Shown in pieces: positions 53,821-62,545 of a stretch of DNA of 64,000 nt. Made by a program: the position numbers and the translations under genes. Source of the stretch: Ardenticatenaceae bacterium (GTDB lineage: Bacteria > Chloroflexota > Anaerolineae > Promineifilales > Promineifilaceae); the NCBI GenBank assembly GCA_020634215.1, contig JACKCD010000015.1, positions 1 to 64,000 of the forward strand, in the 5' to 3' direction. Every line of letters begins with the position of its first letter. Position 1 is the stretch's first letter. The notes below the pieces were generated by a model. The model had not been told where the DNA came from. It saw only the letters and a list, made by a program, of their open reading frames with translations, and searched no databases.

Positions 53821-53857
53821 GAGATTGGAGATTGGAGATTCAACAATCTCTAATCTC
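53821..53857. repeat. 7-mer array with inverted copy (GAGATTG type)
   Basis: Nearly three GAGATTG units (53821-53840) and two inverted units CAATCTCTAATCTC (53844-53857), 6 bases after the MoaD-like stop. Confidence 0.9.
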
Positions 53858-53886
53858 AAAGTATATTTTGGAACAAGGAGTGTGTG

Positions 53887-55242
53887 ATGAGTACAAACGT
53901 GCAAAGCCAGGTGAGTGCGGGGACAAACGGCCGTTCTAACGGCCACGCAGGGCATGAAACCGTTTACGTTGACCAATTTATTGATGGCATTCTTGATCCC
54001 AACAAGCCCATGCTTGGTCCCGTGCGCGACGGCGGCCACATCATTGCCAACACCGCGCCCGGCTGCTGGGGGCCGATGATTACCCCTGAAATTCGGGGCG
54101 GCCATGAAGTGACCAAGCCGGTGGCGGTGGCGGGAGCGGAGGTGGGGGACGCGATTGCCATTCGCATCAAGGACATTACCATTACCTCGATGGCAACCGC
54201 CTCTGGCAATGACATCATTTTGGGTGAACGGTGTTTGGGCGACCCGTATGTGGCGGGCAAGTGCGAGCAGTGCGGCACGGTCTACCCTAAGACGGTTATC
54301 AGGGGAATAGGGCAGGAGGCAGTGCGCTGTGCCAACTGTGGAGCCGATGCCACGCCGTTTAAGTTTGCCAGCGGCTACACCATTGCCTTTGACAACAACC
54401 GGGCGGTGGGGGTGACGTTGGCGCAGAATGCGGCGGAGACGATTGCCCACGATGCCAATTATTATGCGGCGATGCCGGAAAATTCGATTCAGAACTCGGT
54501 GCTGACGTTTTGTCCGACGGATTTGGTGGGGTTGGTGGGGCGTTTACGGCCGTTTATGGGGCAGCTTGGCACCACACCCTCCATGCCTATGCCCGACTCC
54601 CACAACGCTGGCGATTTTGGCTCCTTCCTCATCGGTGCGCCGCATGAATATGGCATTGCGGCGGCCGATTTGCACCACCGCACCGACGGCCACATGGATA
54701 TTGACGCGGTGCGAGCTGGGGCAATTCTCATTTGCCCGGTGAAGGTGGCGGGTGGTGGCGTGTACATGGGCGACATGCACGCCATGCAGGGGGATGGCGA
54801 AATTGCCGGGCATACAACCGACGTTTCTGGCACGGTGACGTTGCAGGTTCATCTGCTGAAAGGGTTGAATATTGACGGCCCAATTTTGTTCCCGTTGGCC
54901 GAAGATTTGCCTTTTTTGGCGAAACCGCTGACAGTCGACGAGAAAGCGCAGGCACTGGCGGTGGCAAAGTCGTGGGGAATGAGTGGCATCGAAGAATCAA
55001 TGCCGATTTCGGTGGTTGGCACGGGGCCAGACCTGAACAGTGCCACGGATAATGGGCTGGAGCGGGCGGCGCGGCTGCTGGATACGACGGTTCCGGCGAT
55101 TAAGAACCGGGCGACGATTACGGGGGCAATTGAGATCGGCCGGCATCCGGGCGTGGTGCAGGTGACGTTCCGCGCTCCCGCCAGCAAGTTGGCGGAGAAG
55201 GGGCTGCTGGGGTTTGCCGAGGATCAATACGCTGGCACGTAG
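53887..55242 (+). CDS. Acetamidase/formamidase-family protein with inserted zinc finger
   Basis: ATG 53887 with AGGAG upstream (a GTG one codon earlier is in frame). About 451 residues of the FmdA_AmdA family: RDGGHIIANTAPGCWGPMITPEIRGGHEV, MPDSHNAGDFGS, GGGVYMGDMHAMQGDGE and GHTTDVSG. An insertion carries CxxC pairs Cys126/Cys129 and Cys148/Cys151 (CEQC, CANC), a zinc-ribbon not in the standard enzyme. Family enzymes hydrolyse formamide or acetamide to ammonia and the acid. It lies behind an oxygenase and a MoaD-like gene, separated by a 7-mer array, and may be in one unit. Confidence 0.85.
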   Translation: MSTNVQSQVSAGTNGRSNGHAGHETVYVDQFIDGILDPNKPMLGPVRDGGHIIANTAPGCWGPMITPEIRGGHEVTKPVAVAGAEVGDAIAIRIKDITITSMATASGNDIILGERCLGDPYVAGKCEQCGTVYPKTVIRGIGQEAVRCANCGADATPFKFASGYTIAFDNNRAVGVTLAQNAAETIAHDANYYAAMPENSIQNSVLTFCPTDLVGLVGRLRPFMGQLGTTPSMPMPDSHNAGDFGSFLIGAPHEYGIAAADLHHRTDGHMDIDAVRAGAILICPVKVAGGGVYMGDMHAMQGDGEIAGHTTDVSGTVTLQVHLLKGLNIDGPILFPLAEDLPFLAKPLTVDEKAQALAVAKSWGMSGIEESMPISVVGTGPDLNSATDNGLERAARLLDTTVPAIKNRATITGAIEIGRHPGVVQVTFRAPASKLAEKGLLGFAEDQYAGT

Positions 55243-55268
55243 TCTTGAACAGAAACGTAGGCGGGGTA

Positions 55269-55303
55269 GGTAGAGACGCAAAATTTTGCGTCTCTACTTT
55301 TTT
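55269..55303 (+). terminator. Rho-independent terminator
   Basis: GTAGAGACGCAAAA / TTTTGCGTCTCTAC, then a run of seven T. Ends the oxygenase-amidase unit. Confidence 0.92.
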
Positions 55304-55374
55304 CTAGGGTGTGGGTTGGGGGGTGTATCAATCGTTTGTCATGTGGATTCAATCAATGTGGTTTACGAGGGAAT

Positions 55375-57630
55375 ATGGCAAAGCAATGGTGGTGGTTGGG
55401 CGTGGTGGGTTTTTTGCTGGCGGGGTGTGTGCAGGCGGCGCAGTCGCAGGGTGCGCCATCTGGTGGATGGGAGCGGTCTAATCCGGGGGCGGGTGGGGCG
55501 TTTAATGTGATTGGGGCGGGGCCAACAGGCATTCTGTTAGCGGGCAGTGATTTAAGCGGGGCGTACCGTTCGCTGGATGATGGGCAAAGTTGGCAGCCGA
55601 TTGGGGCGGCCAACGGGCTGGTGTCGGTTCATATTGACAGTGTGGCCTTTGACCCGCAGGATGAGAATATTTTGTACTTGGGGTCGTCGAATGGGATTTA
55701 TCGCAGCGGCGACAAGGGGGAGACGGTGCAGCGGGTGCTGGAAGATGGGTATGTTCCGGCGATGGTGATGGCTCCTAGCCAACCGGAAATTGGCTATGCT
55801 GCTGTGCAGATGCCGCCGTACTGGGAGTCGCTGGATGGGGAACTGTTTAAGACGACGGATCGGGGGGTGAGCTGGCAGCAGGTGAGTGTGGATTTGCCGG
55901 AGGAACTGCGGGTGGTGAAGCTGCTGGTGCGGCCGGATGATGCGGAGGTGGTGTATGTGCTGGGGGGGAAGGCGCGGTTTGCCTGTGGTGCATCGGCGTT
56001 GTACCGGAGTGAGGATGGGGGGGTGCATTGGGAGCGGGTGGCAACGGCCGTTAATCAAATCATGGATGTCGCCATTTCCCCGGCCAACCCGGACATTCTT
56101 TACGCCACCAACTACGGCGACGTGTGGGACGAGGGGTACAACCCGTGCGTGGTGGATGATTTGGACGGGGGGAAGCTGTATCGCAGCGAGGATGGGGGGG
56201 ATAGCTGGACGGCCGTTTCCAACCGCAACGGCTCACTCTGGCTGGGACACGACGACAGTGACGTTGTACGGCTGATTGATTTGGACAACCAAGTGGCGTG
56301 GCGGCCGGAGCAAAGCGGGATTTGGGAGACGACCGATGGTGGGGCGACGTGGCAAAAGGTGAGCGGGGTGGAGGATTGGGACGATGGCTGGTGGGAGGGG
56401 GATTGGGTGTTTGGGGCGAATTTTGACGGGGCGGCGCATACGCTGGGGGAGGATTTGTCCGATCCGTCGCGGCTGCTGTGGGCGGTGGGGCATTTGTTTC
56501 GGGTGGAGGAAAACGGCCGTTTTGTCACCCCCCTCTACACCGATGAAGTGGCTCCCGGTCAGTGGCGCAGCCGAGGGGCGGATAATGTGGTGATGTTTGA
56601 TATTTCCATTAGCCCGGCCAACAGCGACGACATTTATTTGGGATATTATGATATTGGCTGTTGGCATAGCCCGAATGGAGGGGAAGGTTGGCAAAATTGC
56701 AACTATTATGAGGCGGGGGATTGGCCGAATGTAACGGCCGTTTTAGCGGATCCGTCTCGCGTGGGAGTGGTGTGGTCGGCGCAGGCTCCCGATACTGAAG
56801 ACCCGTTTTTGCTGTTACGCAGCGATGATCACGGCCAAAATTGGGTGGAAGCGAATGCCGGGCTGCCTCAAGGCCCCATTTCCGGGCTGTCTGTGGACGG
56901 CCACAGTCCGGCTGACAACCGCACGCTGCTGGTGACGGCCGATCAAGATGTATATGGGAGCCGGGATGATGGCTGGCAGTGGGAGAAGCTGTTTGCATGT
57001 GGTGGCTGCTGGTTTACGGCCGTTGATCAGCACAACGGGCAGTTGGTTTATGCCGGGGGGCAGGCTGGGCTGTTTCGCTCGACGCAGGGGGGTGCGCCGG
57101 GAAGCTGGGAGGGGGTGGGGTTGCCGCAGTTTGTGGGGCGTGATGCGGGTACGCCCTGGTTTCCCGATGGTTGGGAGCCGTGGACGGGGGTTCACGCCAT
57201 TCGCACGGATCCGGCGCAGGAGGGGTGGGTGTATGTGGCGGTTGATGCAGAGGGGGAAGCGTCGCCGGTGGGTGGGCTGTATCGTAGCCGGGATGCGGGG
57301 CAAAGCTGGGAGCTGCTGCTGGCGGATGGGTTTATGCGGGATGTAGCGATTTCACCCACTGATCCGAATATTTTGTATGCCACGTCGTCGGGGTCGTTTT
57401 GCTGTGGCTCCCTTCCGGAGGGGTCGCATGGGGTGCTGCGGAGTGTGGATGGTGGGGTGACGTGGACGGCCGTTAATGAGACGATGGCCTGGCCGTTTGC
57501 CCACCGCATTGCCCTAGTGCCGGATGATCCCGATTGGGTATGGGTGGGGTCGCCAGGGACGGGGTTTCAGCGGCGGTGGTTTGGGGAACAGCTACCGTGG
57601 TGGCGGCTGTTTTTGCCGCTGGTGCATTGA
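55375..57630 (+). CDS. Secreted BNR/sialidase-fold beta-propeller lipoprotein
   Basis: Start set at ATG 55375 (MAKQWWWLGVVGFLLAGC): a lipoprotein signal with lipobox LLAGC, so Cys18 is likely lipidated. The rest (about 730 residues) holds many Asp-box/BNR repeats: SLDDGQSWQPIG, TTDRGVSWQQV, SEDGGVHWERV, TTDGGATWQKV, SVDGGVTWTAV. It resembles VPS10- and sialidase-type propellers used for carbohydrate binding or cleavage on the cell surface. No catalytic sialidase residues could be assigned. The C-terminus ends with WWRLFLPLVH, a pattern common in exported Chloroflexota proteins. Codon use is very G-rich; several palindromes reset it locally. Confidence 0.85.
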   Translation: MAKQWWWLGVVGFLLAGCVQAAQSQGAPSGGWERSNPGAGGAFNVIGAGPTGILLAGSDLSGAYRSLDDGQSWQPIGAANGLVSVHIDSVAFDPQDENILYLGSSNGIYRSGDKGETVQRVLEDGYVPAMVMAPSQPEIGYAAVQMPPYWESLDGELFKTTDRGVSWQQVSVDLPEELRVVKLLVRPDDAEVVYVLGGKARFACGASALYRSEDGGVHWERVATAVNQIMDVAISPANPDILYATNYGDVWDEGYNPCVVDDLDGGKLYRSEDGGDSWTAVSNRNGSLWLGHDDSDVVRLIDLDNQVAWRPEQSGIWETTDGGATWQKVSGVEDWDDGWWEGDWVFGANFDGAAHTLGEDLSDPSRLLWAVGHLFRVEENGRFVTPLYTDEVAPGQWRSRGADNVVMFDISISPANSDDIYLGYYDIGCWHSPNGGEGWQNCNYYEAGDWPNVTAVLADPSRVGVVWSAQAPDTEDPFLLLRSDDHGQNWVEANAGLPQGPISGLSVDGHSPADNRTLLVTADQDVYGSRDDGWQWEKLFACGGCWFTAVDQHNGQLVYAGGQAGLFRSTQGGAPGSWEGVGLPQFVGRDAGTPWFPDGWEPWTGVHAIRTDPAQEGWVYVAVDAEGEASPVGGLYRSRDAGQSWELLLADGFMRDVAISPTDPNILYATSSGSFCCGSLPEGSHGVLRSVDGGVTWTAVNETMAWPFAHRIALVPDDPDWVWVGSPGTGFQRRWFGEQLPWWRLFLPLVH

Positions 57631-57793
57631 GGAAATTGGCGAAATGAACTGGCGGTGGCGGGTGTGGGGCTGTTGATTGTTGGTTGTCAGGGTGTGTGGG
57701 AGAAACGGCCGTTTTGCCACCGTTTGCCGATGCGTTTTGTGTGGGTGACGACGACAAACCCAGGCACATTTGACGTACCTTGAGCATGGAATT

Positions 57794-57846
57794 TTGCCGC
57801 AAAGCCGCAAAATCACCGCTTTTCTCTTTGTGACTTTGCGGCTTTG
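57794..57846. repeat. Inverted repeat, CGCAAAG family
   Basis: TTGCCGCAAAGCCGCAAAATCAC against GTGACTTTGCGGCTTTG. Related to 32648-32703. The gap 57631-57894 also holds an AACGGCCGTT at 57704 and nothing else. Confidence 0.75.
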
Positions 57847-57894
57847 TACGAAATTTAGCCCACCTAACGGTTGTCCTGTTCACTTGTTCCTGCT

Positions 57895-58494
57895 TTAGGG
57901 TGTTATTGGTTCATGGCTAGGTTTTGGCTCCTGTGGTTCGTTGGCCGATGGAATGGCTGTGATGGTTGTTTGTGGATATTTGAACCGTGCGGTGTTCCCC
58001 TCTGTTTGGTTTGGACTATGGAGCAGAACAGTGGTACCGGCTTTGAGGTATCTGATTCTGTTTCTGCGCTTTCGCAATGCTTTAGATTTGCTGATGTGGG
58101 CTAATTCGGCGGCGGAAATCCAGATTCCCTGATTACCGCTGGGGGGCAGAGCGGTTGGAATGGTGGCGCTGAGGTTGGTTAAGGGTGGTTCGGGGTTGTT
58201 ATTGGACGAGGCTTGGGAGAGTGTCTGGGCTTCATCGGTGGCGCGGGAGGCCGTCTTGGGGTTAACGCAGCTTACTTTGATTTTGGTGGTGTTAATTGGG
58301 GCTACTTGTAGATCGTTGGTGAAGCACCTGACTTGAAGTTTGTTGCCGCCTTTGAGGATTTGTTGGGTTGGATGGGTGAATAACCCTTTGGCTCCCATGA
58401 TGGAGAGGAAGAGGAACAGGAGGGTGGTGAGGGCGTAATACGGCCACTTTGATCTTCTGACAGAGAGTTGGGACTGCTCTTGTTTTGTGTACAT
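57895..58494 (-). CDS. Membrane-anchored hypothetical protein
   Basis: 199 residues. A basic N-terminus (SVRRSKWPYY) and one membrane helix (ALTTLLFLFLSIMGAKGLF) place the remainder outside. A Ser/Asn/Pro-rich linker (about 90-120) leads to IWISAAELAHISKSKALRKRRNRIRYLKAGTTVLLHS, a basic segment, and a Pro-rich tail. The ATG at 58494 has AAAGG about 8 bases upstream. No family recognised. It could be a cell-surface protein or, less likely, a chance frame, since the codon pattern is not strongly gene-like. Confidence 0.5.
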   Translation of the reverse strand: MYTKQEQSQLSVRRSKWPYYALTTLLFLFLSIMGAKGLFTHPTQQILKGGNKLQVRCFTNDLQVAPINTTKIKVSCVNPKTASRATDEAQTLSQASSNNNPEPPLTNLSATIPTALPPSGNQGIWISAAELAHISKSKALRKRRNRIRYLKAGTTVLLHSPNQTEGNTARFKYPQTTITAIPSANEPQEPKPSHEPITP

Positions 58495-58848
58495 TTGGTT
58501 TACCTTTACATTTCTTGATCGTATCTATGCAGGTGTCATATCCGCGAAGGCGGGAATGACAGCCCTTTTTCGTTGCTTTTTAGGCAGACCTGTATAGTTA
58601 CTCTTGATCTACGCTTTTGATGAAGTGGGATGCTCATCAAAGCTTTTTTACCGATACAATACGTTGTAAACTTTGCGAGACTATACAAAAGTGGGGTGGA
58701 GGTGTATATGGGATAATGGCAATGGGGCTTATATCCTAGCTTGCACAAGCCAGGATTAAAAACGTTACATGGAGAAGACAGGGGTTGATTGTCTTGCTTC
58801 CTCCGTGTGATTGCTTGTTTTGCGTACAGGAACTTCATTGTGAGGTGG
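58495..58848. other. Gene-free stretch
   Basis: 354 bases between two divergent genes. It is A/T-richer than its surroundings, with two T-runs (near 58564 and 58646). No coding frame, palindrome copy or 7-mer array was seen. Both promoters must lie here but I cannot place them. Confidence 0.5.
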
Positions 58849-59487
58849 ATGATGAATTGTTGTCAATGTCAGGGAATTGAGCAGGTATTTGATGATAAGC
58901 GGGCGCGGGAGGAGCTGGAGGAATATCGAAAGAAGGGGGTGAAGCGGACGACGCGGATGTTGTTGGGGGCGGTGGAAACGGCCGTTTCTCACCCCAACTC
59001 CCTGCTCGACATCGGCGGCGGCGTGGGTGGCATTCAGCACGCGCTGGCCGACAAGACGGAGCGCATTGTCAACGTAGATGCCTCGTCGGCCTATTTGGCC
59101 CTGGCGCAGGAAGAGGCGCGGCGGCTGGGGTATGCCGACAAGGTGGCGTACCGGCATGGCAACTTTGTGGACATTGCCCCAGAGCTTGAGCCGGTGGATG
59201 TGGTGACGCTGGATCGGGTGATTTGCTGCTACCACGATATGGAAGGGCTGGTGTCGGCTTCGGTGGCGAAGGCAAAGCGGCTGTATGCGGTGGTGTATCC
59301 GCGTGATGTGTGGTGGCTGCGGCTGCTGCGGCCGTTGGCAACGTTTGGGCTGTGGGCGGCGCGGAATCCGTTTCGCATTTTTGTGCATTCGCAAACGGCC
59401 GTTGATGCCCTCATTCGTCAACAGGGGTTTCAGCAGCGTTACCGGGAAACGGCCGGCATGTGGCAAGTAGTTGTGTATCAGAAATAA
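58849..59487 (+). CDS. Class I SAM-dependent methyltransferase
   Basis: Start at ATG 58849 or 58852 (MMNCCQCQGIEQVF), with GAGGTGG upstream. About 212 residues. Motif I SLLDIGGGVGGIQHAL and VNVDASSAYLALAQEEARRLG (acidic residue for the SAM ribose), then FVDIAPELEPVDVVTLDRVICCYHDM. This resembles the small-molecule O-methyltransferases of the BchM/UbiG-like kind. Four cysteines lie in or near the N-terminus (CCQC and two in VICCYHD), of unclear meaning. No pathway partner. Two palindromes (58977, 59394) flank the core. Confidence 0.82.
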   Translation: MMNCCQCQGIEQVFDDKRAREELEEYRKKGVKRTTRMLLGAVETAVSHPNSLLDIGGGVGGIQHALADKTERIVNVDASSAYLALAQEEARRLGYADKVAYRHGNFVDIAPELEPVDVVTLDRVICCYHDMEGLVSASVAKAKRLYAVVYPRDVWWLRLLRPLATFGLWAARNPFRIFVHSQTAVDALIRQQGFQQRYRETAGMWQVVVYQK

Positions 59488-59644
59488 ATGGGATGCAGAT
59501 AAACGCGGAGTGATCATAGGCTGGCAGTTCATGACCCTAATTTTTATTCGCTGGTAGAGGGAACGGCCGTGCAGAACGGCCTGTATGATCTCCGCTGAGG
59601 GCTGTGCTTTCTTGATTCTGTTATGTACACCCCTCATATTATTG

Positions 59645-60973
59645 TTAACCAAGCGAACGAATACACGACGGCCGTTTTGGAAAAAGGGCATTGAGCAAAA
59701 CGGCCGTTTCTTCATTTCTGGGGTAACAATCGGCCCACATATGGCGCACCTCCGCCAGTGAACGATGCCCCAGCAGCAGGTGCAAAAACGTTTGCTCCGG
59801 GAAAAACGCATCGCAGTCAAAATAATCGACCGGCGTATATCCGCCTACCGACAGCAATTGCCCCCGCTCAAACACCATTTCTACATGGCGACGATAAAAA
59901 CTAAGGCGCAGCTTGCCCGAATAACCCGCCATCGCGCTGATTGCCAGGCGCGGGGCAAACACCGGGGCAATGTGGCGCAAGAATGCCGCTACATCCGCCA
60001 CCCGCACATACCACGCATACGGCGGTCGCCCTGTTCCCAACTGCTGATCGAGTGCTTCATACAGAGGATGATTGCCCCCCAGCATAAAGTTGATTTGCTT
60101 AATTGGCTTTTCGTGGTCAACGTTTTGCTTGGTAGCCTCTTGTGGCATCACCCGTGTTACGAACAGCCCGATGTCGCGCAGCGAATGCCCTGCGGCTGCC
60201 ACAATCTCACGCACGTTCACCTGCTCGCCAAACTGCTGATAGTTGACGTAGCCAGCCACTTCCCCGGCTGGCGTTTCGATCAACGCCAAATTAAACGCCA
60301 TGGGAAAATCGCGCCGCACGACGAAGGCGGCGTACTGCCAAAAATCAAGCGAACGGGCGGCAGCAACCACGCCGCGCTGGCATTCAATTTCGTAGAGGGC
60401 ATGAATGGTGGAGAGGTCGTCGGAAACGGCCGTTCGTAACCGATACACCTCCTCTGGTGCTGGGTTGGCCGGTTGCTGGGTGAAAAAAAACGGCCGTGAG
60501 CCATGCAGTTCCAGCGTCATCTCATAGCCAAACTGGCGATAATACCAGGGAATACCTGTAATCGCCTGCATCAAATCCCCCCGCGCTGCGCTTTTAGCGT
60601 GCAGTGCCTGCATCTGCAGCCGCACCAGCCCCCGGCGGCGATAAGCTGGGTCAGTGGCAATTAGCTCCGGTTGGCCGCAGCCAAATTTTACTCCCTCCAC
60701 CATCCATCTGTTGCCAATCAGACACGCCGACGAAATGACACGTCCATCTTCATCCACCACTACCGTAAAATCCGAAGCCCGCGTGGTGGGGTGTTCCCCC
60801 AGCATCAACGCCCGCACCCAATCCCCCAACCACAATTCCGGTTCATTCACCGGGTCTTGGCTATGTTGTTGAATGTTAAAAGCAGCAATCGCCTCTACAT
60901 CCGCTTCCGTTGCCCAGCGCAGCAGCAATCCATCCTCTAACGCCTGCGGTAAAATCGATTGTTTCTCTTGCAC
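59645..60973 (-). CDS. GNAT-family N-acetyltransferase (Eis-like)
   Basis: Start GTG 60973 (AAGGA 9 bases upstream); TTG 60979 in frame is possible. About 442 residues. The N-terminal GNAT fold has LLRWATEADVEAIAAFNIQQH, ACLIGNRWMVEGVKFGCGQPELIATDPAYRRRGLVRLQMQALH with RRRGL as the acetyl-CoA loop, and QAITGIPWYYRQFGYEM. A second GNAT-like half and a sterol-carrier-like C-terminal part (MVFERGQLLSVGGY) follow, as in Eis. Eis-type enzymes acetylate aminoglycosides or lysines. The start lies about 300 bases from the divergent lipoprotein gene. Three palindromes or variants lie near its 3' end. Confidence 0.85.
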   Translation of the reverse strand: MQEKQSILPQALEDGLLLRWATEADVEAIAAFNIQQHSQDPVNEPELWLGDWVRALMLGEHPTTRASDFTVVVDEDGRVISSACLIGNRWMVEGVKFGCGQPELIATDPAYRRRGLVRLQMQALHAKSAARGDLMQAITGIPWYYRQFGYEMTLELHGSRPFFFTQQPANPAPEEVYRLRTAVSDDLSTIHALYEIECQRGVVAAARSLDFWQYAAFVVRRDFPMAFNLALIETPAGEVAGYVNYQQFGEQVNVREIVAAAGHSLRDIGLFVTRVMPQEATKQNVDHEKPIKQINFMLGGNHPLYEALDQQLGTGRPPYAWYVRVADVAAFLRHIAPVFAPRLAISAMAGYSGKLRLSFYRRHVEMVFERGQLLSVGGYTPVDYFDCDAFFPEQTFLHLLLGHRSLAEVRHMWADCYPRNEETAVLLNALFPKRPSCIRSLG

Positions 60974-61153
60974 CTGCAAATTTCCTTTACTCTAATTCAC
61001 CATGGGAGGGACGTATGCAATACGCCCCCTTCTAAACACGCCAATGCCCCCAAACAATCGTAGAACCAAGCAATATTAGAGATCAATAGAGTAATCTGCA
61101 AGCGTTATCCACTCTATTTGTCCTGTGCTAAAATCAGAACAGACAAAAATGTC

Positions 61154-61240
61154 GTAGCCGAAGACTCCAACCCTCGTTCTTCAAGGTAGCCAAAAACGAG
61201 CTTTGGTCTGGCAAGAGCCAGGTATGGAAGCATCGGCTAC
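61154..61240 (+). ncRNA. Candidate structured leader RNA of unknown class
   Basis: Predicted by eye: outer stem GTAGCCGA (61154-61161) with TCGGCTAC (61233-61240); inner stem CTCGTT with AACGAG (ends 61200); and a hairpin CTGGC-AAGA-GCCAG (61208-61221). All three pair perfectly and form a multi-branch shape. It lies 39 bases before the lipoprotein start. No known riboswitch consensus fits. It could be a cis-regulatory RNA or chance. Confidence 0.35.
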
Positions 61241-61278
61241 AAGTCAATATTATGTGGCCGAGGATGGTTGAGAGAAGC

Positions 61279-62541
61279 ATGGTGAAATCACAAAAACTGT
61301 TCAGTGTACTGCTTTTGCCCCTTTTTTTGCTGGGGTGCAGCCGCGCTCAAGATGCCAAGCCGATCACACCCAGCGTTAGCCCCGACATTGCTGGGCTGCA
61401 AGTGCGAACGCTGGAAGCCCTTTGGAACAAGATCAACGACAGCTATGTCTACGATGATTTTCACGGGCTGGATTGGGGTGGCGTGTTGGAAACGTATGAG
61501 CCGCTGGCAGCCACAGCCGAGGGAGAAGCGTTTGATGATCTGCTGCGCGAGGTCGTCGCGCCGCTGCCGGAAGAGTCGGTGGCGTTTCAAACGCGGCAGG
61601 AGCGCATTGAGCAGGCGGTGACGGCCACTGACACCAGCACCTATGAGGGAATTGGGGCGTTTGTGTCGGTACTGGCCGAGCCGGAGCCGCGAGTGGTGAT
61701 TTTGTCGGTGATGCCGGGATCGCCGGCCGAAGCGGCTGGGATTCAAGCCCACGACAGCATTTTGGCGGTAGACGGCGAACCAGTGCGGGCAGACGAAGGG
61801 AATGACGTGATCCTGCGGGTGCGCGGGCCGGCCGCCACCGATGTAGTGCTGCAAGTTCGCACGCCGCTGGCCGGCACCCGCGACGTAACGGTGACGCGAG
61901 GGCGGGTAGAGCGTAGTCAGCTTGTCACCCCGATCAAGGTCGAGGTTTTGCCGGGAACCAAGGTGGGGTATGTCGCTTTTCCCCCCTCCACCTATGAAGC
62001 CATCATGCAGGATTTAGTAACGGGGCTGCAACTGGCGTTTAATGAGGGCAGCATGACTTCGCTGATTCTGGATTTGCGGGCGGTTCATGCCAGCGACACC
62101 GATTGGCCGCTGGGTTCGATGTTGACGCTGTTTGCCAATGGCGACCTGGGGCAATTCTATTCCCGTGCTGAGCAAAACCCGCTGACGGTTGAGGGGCAAA
62201 ATGTATTTGGTTCACAGGTCATTCCGCTGACGGTGCTGGTGGGGGAAAATACAACGGGGTTTGCCGAGGTGTTTGCGGCGGCGGTGCAGGATGCGGGGCG
62301 GGCCACGGTGGTGGGGGCACAAACGCCGGGTTCGGTGGAGATTATGGAGTCGTTTTTCTTGCCCAACGGGTCGCAGCTTTTTCTGACAACGACAACGTAC
62401 CGCACGGCCACGGGGCGGGATGTTGGCCTGCTGGGAGTGGAGCCGGATGTCCTGGTGGCGGCGACGTGGGACAGTGTGTCGGCTGAGGTGGATGTGGTGC
62501 GGGAAACGGCCGTTAATCTCGCCAGCAACAACGGAGGATAA
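61279..62541 (+). CDS. S41-family peptidase-like lipoprotein, catalytic residues missing
   Basis: Start set at ATG 61279 (MVKSQKLFSVLLLPLFLLGC), a lipoprotein signal with Cys20 as lipidation site. About 420 residues: N-terminal helical part, a PDZ domain (GAFVSVLAEPEPRVVILSVMPGSPAEAAGIQAHDSILAV) and an S41/C-terminal-processing-protease fold (VGYVAFPPSTYEAIMQDLVTGL, LILDLR). At the active site the usual S-A-S-E run is GFAE (ENTTGFAEVF), and the later TfGKG Lys is lacking (TPGSVEI). Both nucleophile and base are therefore absent, so it is likely a binding pseudoprotease. A TolB-like lipoprotein gene follows, 4 bases away. Confidence 0.8.
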   Translation: MVKSQKLFSVLLLPLFLLGCSRAQDAKPITPSVSPDIAGLQVRTLEALWNKINDSYVYDDFHGLDWGGVLETYEPLAATAEGEAFDDLLREVVAPLPEESVAFQTRQERIEQAVTATDTSTYEGIGAFVSVLAEPEPRVVILSVMPGSPAEAAGIQAHDSILAVDGEPVRADEGNDVILRVRGPAATDVVLQVRTPLAGTRDVTVTRGRVERSQLVTPIKVEVLPGTKVGYVAFPPSTYEAIMQDLVTGLQLAFNEGSMTSLILDLRAVHASDTDWPLGSMLTLFANGDLGQFYSRAEQNPLTVEGQNVFGSQVIPLTVLVGENTTGFAEVFAAAVQDAGRATVVGAQTPGSVEIMESFFLPNGSQLFLTTTTYRTATGRDVGLLGVEPDVLVAATWDSVSAEVDVVRETAVNLASNNGG

Positions 62542-62545
62542 AGTC

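Noticed and set aside
57871..58132. Short plus-strand frames opposite the membrane-anchored hypothetical gene
   Set aside because: No ribosome site and no recognisable pattern; the minus-strand frame has a membrane helix and a ribosome site.
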